A stretch of DNA of 64,000 bases from Thermasporomyces sp036564245 (GTDB lineage Bacteria; Actinomycetota; Actinomycetes; Propionibacteriales; Actinopolymorphaceae): contig DATCKU010000027.1 in the NCBI GenBank assembly GCA_036564245.1, forward strand, positions 112,418 through 176,417, given 5' to 3'. The position numbers and the translations under genes are program-made. This document shows, piece by piece, positions 1-7,829 of this stretch. Within the stretch, counting starts at the first letter, position 1; each line of letters opens with the position of its first letter. The notes under the pieces are model-generated. The model searched no databases. It was not told the origin of the DNA and worked only from the letters and a program-made list of their open reading frames with translations.

Positions 1-322
1 CCGGATAGCCGTCCGGCAGCGCCGGCGTGGCCGGCTCGGCGACCTCAGGCGAATCGAACCGCTGGCGTACCCAGTGACCACATTCGTCGCCTGCACTGTC
101 GTCGAACCACCACACCCATTCGCCGTCCGGGCTGATCATGCCGTCCCGGACACCCTCCGGCCTTCGCGTGAGCTGGGTGTGCCGGTCCTTTTGCCGGTCC
201 CAGGCGTACAGCTGAGTGGTGCCGCTGGCGTTGGAGAAGTACACGCACCTGTGCGGCGCGTCGCGGGCCGATTGCGGAAAGCTAACGTGCGTCGCTCGGA
301 ACCGCTGCTCCCAGACTGGCAT
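1..322 (-). CDS. S9-family peptidase (prolyl oligopeptidase-like), N-terminal part only
   Basis: This is the 5' part of a gene that runs off the left edge; about 107 residues are visible. The reading opens MPVWEQRFRATHVSFPQSA and goes on with VYFSNASGTTQLYAWDR and ISPDGEWVWWFDDSAGDE. Such SNASG/YAWDR and SPDGEWVWWF elements are blades of the beta-propeller that precedes the alpha/beta hydrolase domain in S9 acylaminoacyl-peptidase-like enzymes, and the MPVWEQRF opening is familiar from actinobacterial members. The catalytic Ser-Asp-His domain lies outside the window. The chosen ATG follows a GGGTGGG stretch; in-frame upstream alternatives exist (GTG or TTG) before a TAG. The gene diverges from the sulfur operon. 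The family call is fairly safe; substrate is unknown. Confidence 0.72.
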   Translation of the reverse strand, partial: MPVWEQRFRATHVSFPQSARDAPHRCVYFSNASGTTQLYAWDRQKDRHTQLTRRPEGVRDGMISPDGEWVWWFDDSAGDECGHWVRQRFDSPEVAEPATPALPDGYP

Positions 323-516
323 CTCGTGACCCACCCACATGATCTTGTCAGATCTGGTGAAACCGAGCAGCGACACGACCTCCCATCTTGGCCAAGTTTC
401 CGCCTGCCAGGGGTTGCCGAGCGGAAACAATCCCTATTAGGCCGATTGGATTGCGAGATGGCCGTCTCGGAATCCGGACGATCCAGTTGCTTCTCGTCTC
501 GCGTTCACGCAGTCTG

Positions 517-612
517 ATGACCATGACGACGCCGGTGACTCCCCTCCTGGTGGGCCGGCGTCATCTCGACTTCGGTCGCATGCGCAGCATGCTCTGTCTC
601 ATGGCGCGCTGA
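517..612 (+). CDS. Cys-containing leader peptide of the sulfite reductase operon
   Basis: A 31-residue ORF lies 153 bases upstream of sirA. Its core reads LLVGRRHLDFGRMRSMLC, the RRH-(V/L)-D-(L/F)-x-R-x-x-S-x-LC pattern of short peptides annotated as putative leader peptides before sulfur-assimilation genes in actinobacteria. The single cysteine codon (595-597) is the sixth from the stop. No good Shine-Dalgarno site precedes the ATG, so a leaderless start is possible; a second ATG at 523 is an alternative. Established knowledge: cysteine-rich upstream ORFs attenuate cysteine-related operons in mycobacteria by ribosome stalling. Inference: translation of this Cys codon senses cysteine supply and controls sirA-cysH. 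The peptide itself probably has no enzymatic role. Confidence 0.7.
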   Translation: MTMTTPVTPLLVGRRHLDFGRMRSMLCLMAR

Positions 613-714
613 GTCCGACCGCGCAGTTGTCGCTTGCGCAGCAGAGGCTCAGTCGCGCCGATCCTCCCTGACTCGAGTTCTCCCGTGTGATTCGCCGTGA
701 GTGCAGCATGCTGC
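584..714 (+). promoter_or_regulatory. Candidate attenuator: leader segment complementary to a downstream segment
   Basis: GCAGCATGCT at 584-593 ends one base before the leader Cys codon and is perfectly complementary to AGCATGCTGC at 705-714. The downstream copy can also fold on itself (GCAGCATGCTGC, 703-714, is palindromic). A ribosome paused on the Cys codon would cover the first segment and leave the second free, giving two alternative structures before sirA. The pairing is seen directly; the regulatory meaning is inference. Confidence 0.4.
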
Positions 715-765
715 CAAGTCCGTCCGACCTGACCAGAGCCCGATCAGCTTCAAGGACCTGACTCG

Positions 766-2478
766 ATGAGCGTTCAAACGTCCACAGCGCCCGTGTCTGA
801 CGTACGTCCACGTACGCCTGTCGCCCGGCAGCCTCGCCGCAAGCGTGGAGAAGGACAGTGGGCGCTGGGCTACCGCGAGCCGCTCAACAAGACCGAACAG
901 ACGAAGAAGGACGACGACCCACTCAATGTGCGGTCCCGGATCGAGAACATCTATGCCCGTCATGGCTTCGACTCCATCGATCCGTCCGACCTGCGCAGCC
1001 GGTTCCGGTGGTGGGGCCTCTACACCCAGCGCAAGCCCGGCATGAGCGGCGAGCACACCTCGATCCTCGACACCGAGGAGCTCGAGGACCGCTACTTCAT
1101 GCTCAGGGTTCGGATCGACGGTGGCCAGCTCACCGTCAACCAGCTGCGCACGATCGCCGACATCTCCACGACGTACGCCCGCGACACCGCCGACATCACC
1201 GACCGGCAGAACATCCAGCTGCACTGGGTGCGGATCGAGGACGTCCCCGAGATCTGGAAGCGGCTCGAGGCCGTTGGCCTGCAGACCCAGGAGGCGTGCG
1301 GTGACTGCCCGCGCGTGATCATCGGAAGTCCGGTGGCCGGCATCGCCGCCGACGAGATCATCGATCCGACGCCGGCGATCCGGGAGATCGCGCGCCGCTA
1401 CATCGGCAGCAAGGAGTTCTCCAACCTGCCGCGGAAGTACAAGACCGCGCTTACCGGGCACCCGAGCTTCGACGTGGCGCCGGAAGTCAACGACGTCGCC
1501 TTCGTCGGCGTGGTCCACCCCGAGCACGGGCCCGGCTTCGACCTGTGGGTCGGTGGCGGCCTGTCGACCAACCCGATGCTCGCCCAGCGGCTCGGCGCGT
1601 GGGTTCCGCTCGAGGAGGTAGCCGAGGCGTGGTGGGGTGTCACGAGCATCTTCCGCGACTACGGTTACCGACGGCTGCGGCACCGGGCCAGGCTGAAGTT
1701 CCTGGTGGCCGACTGGGGTACGGAGCGGTTCCGCGAGGTCCTCGAGACCGAATACCTCAAGCGCAAGCTGATCGACGGTCCTGCCCCCGAAGCTCCGGCG
1801 GTGCCGGGCGACCACGTGGGCGTCCACCGGCAGAAGGACGGCCGCTACTACGTGGGTCTGGCACCGGTCGCCGGGCGAGTGACCGGCACCCAGCTCGGCA
1901 AGTTCGCCGACATCGCGGCCGAGCACGGGTCGAATCGGATCCGTACGACTCCATTCCAGAAGCTGCTCGTGCTCGACGTCGAGGAGAGTCGCGTCGAGCC
2001 GCTGATCTCAGCACTCGCCGACATCGGCTTGCTGGCTCGGCCATCGCCGTGGCGGCAACACACGATGGCCTGCACCGGCATCGAGTACTGCAAGCTCGCC
2101 ATCGTGGAGACGAAGGCGCGGGCGGCCTGGCTGGTCGAGGAGCTGGAGCGCCGCGTGCCGGAGCTCGACGTCCCCATCACGGTCAACATCAACGGTTGTC
2201 CGAACTCCTGCGCCCGGATCCAGGTCGCCGACATCGGTCTTAAGGGTCAGACCGTGCTGAACGCAGACGGCGAGCAGGTCGAGGGCTACCAGGTCCACCT
2301 TGGCGGCGGGATCGGCCTCGACGCCGGCTTCGGTCGGAAGCTACGCCGTCACAAGGTCACAGCTGACGAGCTGCCGGACTACGTGGAGCGCGTCGTACGT
2401 CACTACCTCGAGCAGCGCCAGCCGGGCGAGCGGTTCGCCCAGTGGGCGGCCCGGGCACCTGAGGAGGCGCTGACGTGA
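766..2478 (+). CDS. sirA: Ferredoxin-dependent sulfite reductase (SirA/NirA family)
   Basis: A cytoplasmic siroheme and [4Fe-4S] enzyme that reduces sulfite to sulfide with six electrons from ferredoxin. The 570-residue length is normal for the monomeric family. The N-terminal block FDSIDPSDLRSRFRWWGLYT is typical. Two ferredoxin-like half-domains and siroheme-binding repeats follow. The cofactor cysteines are visible as ACTGIEYCKLAIVETK (about residues 435-441) and NINGCPNSCARIQVADIG (about 477-482). AAGGAC sits about nine bases before the ATG. The protein family also contains nitrite reductases, but cysH, siroheme synthase and a cobalt/iron chelatase directly downstream argue for sulfite. 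Expression is probably controlled by the upstream leader peptide. Sulfate activation genes (cysDN) are not in the window. Confidence 0.93.
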   Translation: MSVQTSTAPVSDVRPRTPVARQPRRKRGEGQWALGYREPLNKTEQTKKDDDPLNVRSRIENIYARHGFDSIDPSDLRSRFRWWGLYTQRKPGMSGEHTSILDTEELEDRYFMLRVRIDGGQLTVNQLRTIADISTTYARDTADITDRQNIQLHWVRIEDVPEIWKRLEAVGLQTQEACGDCPRVIIGSPVAGIAADEIIDPTPAIREIARRYIGSKEFSNLPRKYKTALTGHPSFDVAPEVNDVAFVGVVHPEHGPGFDLWVGGGLSTNPMLAQRLGAWVPLEEVAEAWWGVTSIFRDYGYRRLRHRARLKFLVADWGTERFREVLETEYLKRKLIDGPAPEAPAVPGDHVGVHRQKDGRYYVGLAPVAGRVTGTQLGKFADIAAEHGSNRIRTTPFQKLLVLDVEESRVEPLISALADIGLLARPSPWRQHTMACTGIEYCKLAIVETKARAAWLVEELERRVPELDVPITVNINGCPNSCARIQVADIGLKGQTVLNADGEQVEGYQVHLGGGIGLDAGFGRKLRRHKVTADELPDYVERVVRHYLEQRQPGERFAQWAARAPEEALT

Positions 2479-2581
2479 CCGGCCCCAACCTGACACGCCA
2501 GGGCAGCAGTCAGACGACGCCCGTCACAACCGACGTGGAGTCCGTCCTGACGTCCCAGCATCAGGACCGAAAGGCGTCGCA

Positions 2582-2728
2582 ATGACCGAGCGCGCGACAC
2601 CGTTCTACTGCCCCTACTGCGGCGAGGAAGACCTCCGACCCATGGAAGAGCCACACGGCGCATGGGAATGTCGCGGCTGCACTCGCGCTTTCTCCCTGAA
2701 GTTCGTCGGATTGGTGATGCGTAGATGA
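2582..2728 (+). CDS. Small zinc-ribbon protein between sirA and cysH
   Basis: A 48-residue protein. It has two cysteine knuckles, FYCPYCGEEDLRP at residues 9-13 and WECRGCTRAFSLKF at about residues 30-33, spaced as a four-cysteine zinc ribbon. Its stop overlaps the cysH start in an ATGA, so the two are translationally coupled. The same kind of tiny ORF is commonly seen in this position in actinobacterial sulfur operons, but I know of no assigned function. Zinc binding is inferred from the cysteine spacing; a role in assembling or regulating the [4Fe-4S] reductases is a guess from context. The gap from sirA is 103 bases and shows no other ORF. Confidence 0.8.
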   Translation: MTERATPFYCPYCGEEDLRPMEEPHGAWECRGCTRAFSLKFVGLVMRR

Positions 2729-3468
2729 GTCTTGCGATAGCCCCACCATCTCGGCCCGGCAAGCAGTCCGGGCCGACTCGCACCCCCGCCGAGCTCGAGC
2801 GGCTGGCCACGAAGGCAGGGCGAGAGCTGGAGGACGCCCCTGCGGCCGAGATCGTGAGATGGGCGGTGGAGACCTTTGGCGACCGCTTCTGCGTCACCTC
2901 GTCGATGCAGGACCTCACACTGTCGCATCTCGCCTCCACTGTCCGACCCGGTATCGACGTGGTCTTCCTGGACACCGGGTACCACTTCGCCGAGACGCTG
3001 GGCACCGCCGACGCCGCCACCGTCACCATCCCGATCAACTTGGTGACCGTCCGCCCCCGCCAGACGGTTGCCGAGCAAGACGCCACGCTCGGACCTGAGC
3101 TCTTCCGCCGCAATCCCGACTTGTGCTGCCAGCTGCGGAAGGTGGCACCGCTGGAGCGGGCACTCCAGGCGTACGACGCCTGGGCGACCGGCATCCGACG
3201 AGACGAGGCTCCTGAACGCGCCAACACGCCCGTCGTGGGGTGGGACGCGCGGCGAGGCAAGGTGAAGGTCGCCCCGCTCGCCCGGTGGACCCAGGAGGAT
3301 GTCGACCGCTACATCGAGGACAACGGAGTCTTGACCAATCCCCTGCTCTATGACGGCTACCCCTCGATCGGCTGCTGGCCGTGCACCCGCCGCGTCGCAC
3401 CCGGCGAGGATCCACGAAGTGGGCGCTGGGCGGGGTTCGCCAAGACCGAGTGCGGCATCCACACCTAG
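2725..3468 (+). CDS. cysH: Phosphoadenylyl-/adenylyl-sulfate reductase
   Basis: Reduces activated sulfate (APS or PAPS) to sulfite with thioredoxin, feeding sirA upstream. The 247-residue protein has the PP-loop region FCVTSSMQDLTLSHL, the GIDVVFLDTGYHFAETL stretch and the C-terminal ECGIH, whose cysteine attacks the sulfate sulfur. The extra pairs C134-C135 (DLCCQLRK) and C217-C220 (GCWPC) form the CC...CxxC set that binds a [4Fe-4S] cluster and is characteristic of APS-using assimilatory reductases, so APS rather than PAPS is the likely substrate (inference from the motif). The start overlaps the zinc-ribbon gene by four bases, and cysG follows after 11 bases, so this is one operon. Confidence 0.93.
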   Translation: MSLAIAPPSRPGKQSGPTRTPAELERLATKAGRELEDAPAAEIVRWAVETFGDRFCVTSSMQDLTLSHLASTVRPGIDVVFLDTGYHFAETLGTADAATVTIPINLVTVRPRQTVAEQDATLGPELFRRNPDLCCQLRKVAPLERALQAYDAWATGIRRDEAPERANTPVVGWDARRGKVKVAPLARWTQEDVDRYIEDNGVLTNPLLYDGYPSIGCWPCTRRVAPGEDPRSGRWAGFAKTECGIHT

Positions 3469-3479
3469 CCTGGACAGCC

Positions 3480-4712
3480 ATGCCTCCTCGTTACCCGCTG
3501 CTGCTGGATCTGGCCGGTCGCCGCACCGTCGTGGTCGGCGGCGGTCCGGTCGCTGCCCGGCGAGTACGAGGGCTGCTGGATGCCGACGCAGAAGTGGTCG
3601 TGATCGCACCGGAGCTCTGCGAAGATCTGGCCGTCTTGGTGCCTGACCGTCGCGTCACCTGGGTCCCCCGCGAGTACCAGCCTGGTGATCTTCAGGGCGC
3701 GTGGTTGGTGCAGACGGCGACCGGAGATCGGACGACCGACAGCCAGGTCGCATCCGAGGCCGAGGACGCTGGAATCTGGTGTGTCCGCGCCTCTGTCGCG
3801 ACGCACTCGGCTGCCTGGACGCCGGCCGTGACCCGCGTCGACGACGTGACCGTCGCCGTGTCGGCTGGACGAGATCCGAGGCGGGCTCGGGCGATCAAGG
3901 ACCGCATCGCGACCCAGCTGCAGACTGGCGAGCTATCGGTACGGCGGCAGCGGCGGCCGCGTCGCGGCCACGTGGCACTCGTTGGTGGCGGACCGGGAGA
4001 TCCCGGGCTCATCACGACGTATGGCCGTCGGTTGCTCGCCGACGCCGACGTCGTGGTGGTCGATCGGCTCGCTCCACGAGCGCTCCTGGACGAGCTGGAT
4101 CCGTCCGTCGAGGTGATCGAGGCGGGCAAAGGGCCCGACGCCCACAGCCTGACGCAGCTCGAGATCAACCAGCTGCTGATCGATCGTGCGAAGGCCGGGC
4201 AGCAGGTCGTACGCCTGAAAGGCGGCGACCCGTTCGTCTTCGGGCGGGGGGCAGAGGAGGCCATAGCCTGCGCTGAGGCCGGTGTGCCGTGCACGGTGGT
4301 TCCGGGAGTGACGAGCGCGGTGTCGGTGCCCGCTGCCGCCGGCATCCCGGTGACGCATCGCAACATGTCACGGCAGTTCACGGTGATCTCCGCCCACACC
4401 GCGCGAAACAGCGGCGAGCACCCCGACTGGGAGAGCCTCGCCCGGCTCGAGGGCACCCTGGTGTTCCTGATGGGTGTCGGCCAGCTGGGGGACATCGTCG
4501 ACGGGCTACTTGGCCACGGCCGCTCTCCCGACACACCCGTGGCCATCGTCGAGCGCGGGACGCTTCCGGACCAGCGGCTCACCACCGGTACTCTCGCGAC
4601 CATCCGACAGGTAGCGGCCTCCCGGGACATCCGCTCCCCTGCCGTGATCGTGGTCGGCGAAGTGGTCACCCTGTCCGAGCACGTCGTCAGGGCTCTCGCT
4701 GGGTCACGATGA
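3480..4712 (+). CDS. cysG: Siroheme synthase (precorrin-2 dehydrogenase plus uroporphyrinogen-III methyltransferase)
   Basis: Makes siroheme precursors for the sulfite reductase. The 410-residue fusion has an N-terminal dehydrogenase domain with the NAD loop VVVGGGPVAARRVRGLL (about residues 17-33) and a C-terminal SUMT domain starting near residue 160 with VALVGGGPGDPGLITTYGRR, then LKGGDPFVFGRGAEE and VVPGVTSAVSVPAAAGIP. The central ferrochelatase/dimerisation part of the N-terminal module is shorter than in the enterobacterial enzyme, and a separate chelatase gene follows. I chose the ATG 11 bases after cysH rather than the upstream extension that overlaps cysH, because PRYPLLLDLAGRRTVVVGGG is the usual family start. 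Its last codon overlaps the next gene (ATGA). Confidence 0.92.
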   Translation: MPPRYPLLLDLAGRRTVVVGGGPVAARRVRGLLDADAEVVVIAPELCEDLAVLVPDRRVTWVPREYQPGDLQGAWLVQTATGDRTTDSQVASEAEDAGIWCVRASVATHSAAWTPAVTRVDDVTVAVSAGRDPRRARAIKDRIATQLQTGELSVRRQRRPRRGHVALVGGGPGDPGLITTYGRRLLADADVVVVDRLAPRALLDELDPSVEVIEAGKGPDAHSLTQLEINQLLIDRAKAGQQVVRLKGGDPFVFGRGAEEAIACAEAGVPCTVVPGVTSAVSVPAAAGIPVTHRNMSRQFTVISAHTARNSGEHPDWESLARLEGTLVFLMGVGQLGDIVDGLLGHGRSPDTPVAIVERGTLPDQRLTTGTLATIRQVAASRDIRSPAVIVVGEVVTLSEHVVRALAGSR

Positions 4713-5464
4713 GTCACGGCCTGCTGCTTGTCGCGCACGGGAGTCGGGATCCGCGAGCGAGCCTGGTCGCCCATCGGGTGGCAGAGGCCGCAGGTGCTCA
4801 CGTCAGTGGGCTGACCAGCGTCGCCGCATTCCTCGAGCTTGCCGAGCCTGCTCCGGAACCGGCCTTGGACCAGCTCGGCGAGCGCGGGGTCGCCGACCTC
4901 GTGATCCAGCCGTTCCTGCTGAGCAACGCGTACCACTCGACGGTCGACCTGCCGGAAGTCGCTCGGCTGGCCCGCGACCGAGGCTGGCGGGTACGGCTCG
5001 GGGACGTGCTCGGGCCCGACGACCTGCTGCTCGACGCGCTCGCCGCTCGCCTCGCCGAGACCCGCTCCCCCTACGACGCGGTCGTGCTCGCGGCCGCTGG
5101 CTCACGCCGTCCCGAGGCCAACGCCACCGTCGTGGATCTCGGCAGCGCCTTGGGCGCCCGCCTCGGCGTCCCAGTGGTCACGGGTTTCGCCTCCGCGGCC
5201 GAACCGGACGTAGGTGACGCCGTACGACTGGCGCGCGCAATGGTCGATCGGACCGAGCTCGCGCACACTCATCGTGAACAGCCGGCTACACCGACGTCAG
5301 GCGCCGGGCGGGTCGCGGTCGCCACGTACCTCCTCGCCCCGGGGTTCTTCGCCGGCCAGATTCGTCTGCAGGCTCTCCGGGCGGGTGCGACCGCCGTCAG
5401 CGAGCCTCTCGGCGCACGCCCCGAGATCGTGGAGCTGGTGCTGCGCCGTGCCGGGCTGATGTGA
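4709..5464 (+). CDS. Sirohydrochlorin chelatase (CbiX/SirB-like)
   Basis: Inserts iron (or cobalt in other pathways) into sirohydrochlorin; here it should complete siroheme for sirA. The 251-residue protein opens SHGLLLVAHGSRDPRAS, the signature N-terminus with the metal-site histidine (H at residue 10). A repeated half shows YDAVVLAAAGSRRPEAN and ATYLLAPGFFAGQIR, as in two-domain CbiX-type proteins. The second-half counterpart of the metal histidine is replaced (AAGSRR), as often happens in these fused forms. It overlaps cysG by four bases and is the last gene of the sulfur operon; no clear terminator hairpin was seen before glgX. Confidence 0.88.
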   Translation: MSHGLLLVAHGSRDPRASLVAHRVAEAAGAHVSGLTSVAAFLELAEPAPEPALDQLGERGVADLVIQPFLLSNAYHSTVDLPEVARLARDRGWRVRLGDVLGPDDLLLDALAARLAETRSPYDAVVLAAAGSRRPEANATVVDLGSALGARLGVPVVTGFASAAEPDVGDAVRLARAMVDRTELAHTHREQPATPTSGAGRVAVATYLLAPGFFAGQIRLQALRAGATAVSEPLGARPEIVELVLRRAGLM

Positions 5465-5632
5465 ACGTTTCCGCACGTATCCGGCCAACTTCCCGGACTC
5501 GCCGCGCCGCCCGAACCTCGGGCTGGGAGGATTCTCCCGTGAGACGAACCTGGTGGGCGTGCCACGTCCGCTGGAGTGGGTAGCGGACCCACGGGATCGC
5601 GGCCTGCCGCCATCGACGTCGCGAGGGAGGGA

Positions 5633-7735
5633 ATGGGATTGGTCGAAGTCTGGCCCGGCACGCCCTATCCGCTCGGCGCGACCTTCGACGGTGCGGGCAC
5701 CAACTTCGCGCTTTTCAGCGAGGTGGCCGAGGCCGTCGAGCTGTGCCTGTTCGACGCCGACGGGCAGGAGACTCGCGTTCCGCTCACCGAGCGTGAGGCG
5801 TCGGTGTGGCATGGCTACCTCCCGAGAGTCGGGCCAGGTCAGCGGTACGGATTCCGTGTGTACGGACCGTACGATCCGGCGAACGGCCACCGGTGCAACC
5901 CGGCCAAGCTGCTACTCGACCCGTACGCGAAGGCGATCGAGGGCGCGGTGGACTGGCACGAGTCGCTGTTCTCGTACCGCTTCGACGATCCCGAGGCACT
6001 CAACACGCTCGACTCCGCGCCGCACACCATGAAGTCGATCGTGGTCAATCCCTACTTCGACTGGCAGGACGACCGGCTGCCGCGACATCCGTACCACGAG
6101 ACCGTGATCTACGAAGCCCATGTGAAGGGTCTCACGATCAACCACCCGGACATCCCCGAGGTGATCCGCGGAACGTACGCCGGTCTCGCCTCGCCACCGA
6201 TGATCGACCACCTGCAGTCGCTCGGCGTGACGGCGGTCGAGCTCATGCCGGTGCATCAGTTCGTTCATGACAGCGTGCTCGTCCAGCGCGGCTTGTCGAA
6301 CTACTGGGGCTACAACACGATCGGGTTCTTCGCGCCCCACAACGCGTACGCGGCGTCTGGCCAGCGTGGCGAGCAGGTGCAGGAGTTCAAGGCCATGGTG
6401 CGCGCCCTGCACCGCGCCGGCATCGAGGTGATCCTCGACGTCGTCTACAACCACACCGCTGAAGGCGACCACCGAGGACCGACATTGGCGTTCCGCGGCA
6501 TCGACAACGCCGCCTACTACCGCTTGGTCGACCACGACCGGCGCTACTACATGGACACCACCGGCACGGGCAACAGCCTGTTGATGCGAAGCCCTCACGT
6601 GCTGCAGCTCATCATGGACTCGCTGCGGTACTGGGTGACCGAGATGCACGTCGACGGCTTCCGCTTCGACCTCGCGGCCACTCTCGCCCGCCAGTTCCAC
6701 GAGGTCGACCGACTGTCGGCATTCTTCGACCTGGTGCAGCAGGACCCGATCGTGTCACAGGTGAAGCTCATCGCCGAGCCGTGGGACGTCGGGCCGGGTG
6801 GATATCAGGTGGGCAACTTCCCGCCGGTGTGGACCGAATGGAATGGGAAGTATCGCGACTGCGTACGCGACTTCTGGCGCGGACAGCCTGCGACACTCGG
6901 CGAGTTCGCGATGCGGCTCACCGGGTCGTCCGATCTTTACGAGAAGGACGGCCGTAAGCCGTACGCATCGATCAACTTCATCACCGCCCACGACGGCTTC
7001 ACGTTGCATGATCTCGTGTCGTACAACCACAAACACAACGAAGCCAACGGCGAACAGAACCGCGACGGCACGTCAGACAACCGTTCGTGGAACTGCGGTG
7101 TCGAAGGGCCGACCGACGACCCGAGCGTCATCGCGCTGCGAAATCGACAGCGTCGCAACCTCCTCGCCACGCTGTTCCTTTCGCAGGGCGTGCCGATGAT
7201 CCTGCACGGCGACGAGCTGGGTCGCACGCAACGCGGGAACAACAACGCTTACGCGCAAGACAACGAGATCTCGTGGGTGGACTGGGCCAACGCCGACTCC
7301 GATCTCCTGGCGTTCACCCGGACTGTCAGCCAACTGCGCGCGGAGCATCCGGTGTTTCGGCGCCGGCGGTTCTTCGACGGCCTGGGAAGCGGCCACGAGC
7401 TGGGTGACGTCGCGTGGCTCAAGCCGGACGGCACCCACATGACCGGGCGCGACTGGACCGCGGGCTTTGCCAAGTCGCTTGCCGTCTTCCTCAACGGAGA
7501 GGCGATTCGCGAACCAGGCCCGCAAGGCGAGCGGATAGTCGACGACTCGTTCCTGCTGCTCTTCAACGCGTCCGAGGACGACCTGGAGTTCACGCTTCCC
7601 GGTGAGCAGTACGGCTCAGCCTGGGAGCCGGTGCTCGACACCGCCGACGACGATCTGCGAGATCGCGTGGTGGTGTTGGCGAACGAGCGGACGAAAGTCG
7701 CGTCACGTTCGCTCGTCGTCCTCAAGCGGGTCTGA
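5633..7735 (+). CDS. glgX: Glycogen debranching enzyme GlgX
   Basis: Hydrolyses alpha-1,6 branches of limit dextrin during glycogen breakdown. The 700-residue cytoplasmic protein has an N-terminal CBM48-like domain (GATFDGAGTNFALFSE) and a GH13 barrel with the four conserved regions: ILDVVYNHTAEG, DGFRFDLAAT with the aspartate nucleophile near residue 344, IAEPWDVGPGGYQ with the acid glutamate near 380, and TAHDGFTLHDLVSYNHK with the HD pair near 452. The ATG follows GGGAGG closely (two bases), so a TTG six bases further (5639) is an alternative; the longer upstream start lacks support. No glycogen neighbours are present, so it stands as a single gene, ended by a long hairpin. Confidence 0.93.
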   Translation: MGLVEVWPGTPYPLGATFDGAGTNFALFSEVAEAVELCLFDADGQETRVPLTEREASVWHGYLPRVGPGQRYGFRVYGPYDPANGHRCNPAKLLLDPYAKAIEGAVDWHESLFSYRFDDPEALNTLDSAPHTMKSIVVNPYFDWQDDRLPRHPYHETVIYEAHVKGLTINHPDIPEVIRGTYAGLASPPMIDHLQSLGVTAVELMPVHQFVHDSVLVQRGLSNYWGYNTIGFFAPHNAYAASGQRGEQVQEFKAMVRALHRAGIEVILDVVYNHTAEGDHRGPTLAFRGIDNAAYYRLVDHDRRYYMDTTGTGNSLLMRSPHVLQLIMDSLRYWVTEMHVDGFRFDLAATLARQFHEVDRLSAFFDLVQQDPIVSQVKLIAEPWDVGPGGYQVGNFPPVWTEWNGKYRDCVRDFWRGQPATLGEFAMRLTGSSDLYEKDGRKPYASINFITAHDGFTLHDLVSYNHKHNEANGEQNRDGTSDNRSWNCGVEGPTDDPSVIALRNRQRRNLLATLFLSQGVPMILHGDELGRTQRGNNNAYAQDNEISWVDWANADSDLLAFTRTVSQLRAEHPVFRRRRFFDGLGSGHELGDVAWLKPDGTHMTGRDWTAGFAKSLAVFLNGEAIREPGPQGERIVDDSFLLLFNASEDDLEFTLPGEQYGSAWEPVLDTADDDLRDRVVVLANERTKVASRSLVVLKRV

Positions 7736-7738
7736 CGA

Positions 7739-7780
7739 TGACGACGTACGGCAGGCGCACAGGCTTGCCGTACGTCGTCA
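7739..7780. terminator. Bidirectional terminator hairpin between glgX and the aldo/keto reductase
   Basis: A perfect 15-bp stem (7739-7753 with 7766-7780) and a 12-base loop lie three bases after the glgX stop and 50 bases from the stop of the convergent reductase gene. There is no T-run, as is common in high-GC actinobacteria. It could serve both strands. Confidence 0.75.
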
Positions 7781-7829
7781 CGTCACGGGCGACCCTTCCA
7801 AGAGGTCTTGTAATCGTGCAATGGCTCTT

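Noticed and set aside
649..1926. Long 425-codon minus-strand frame over sirA
   Set aside because: It is the antisense shadow of sirA; the plus frame has the siroheme/iron-sulfur motifs and a ribosome site.
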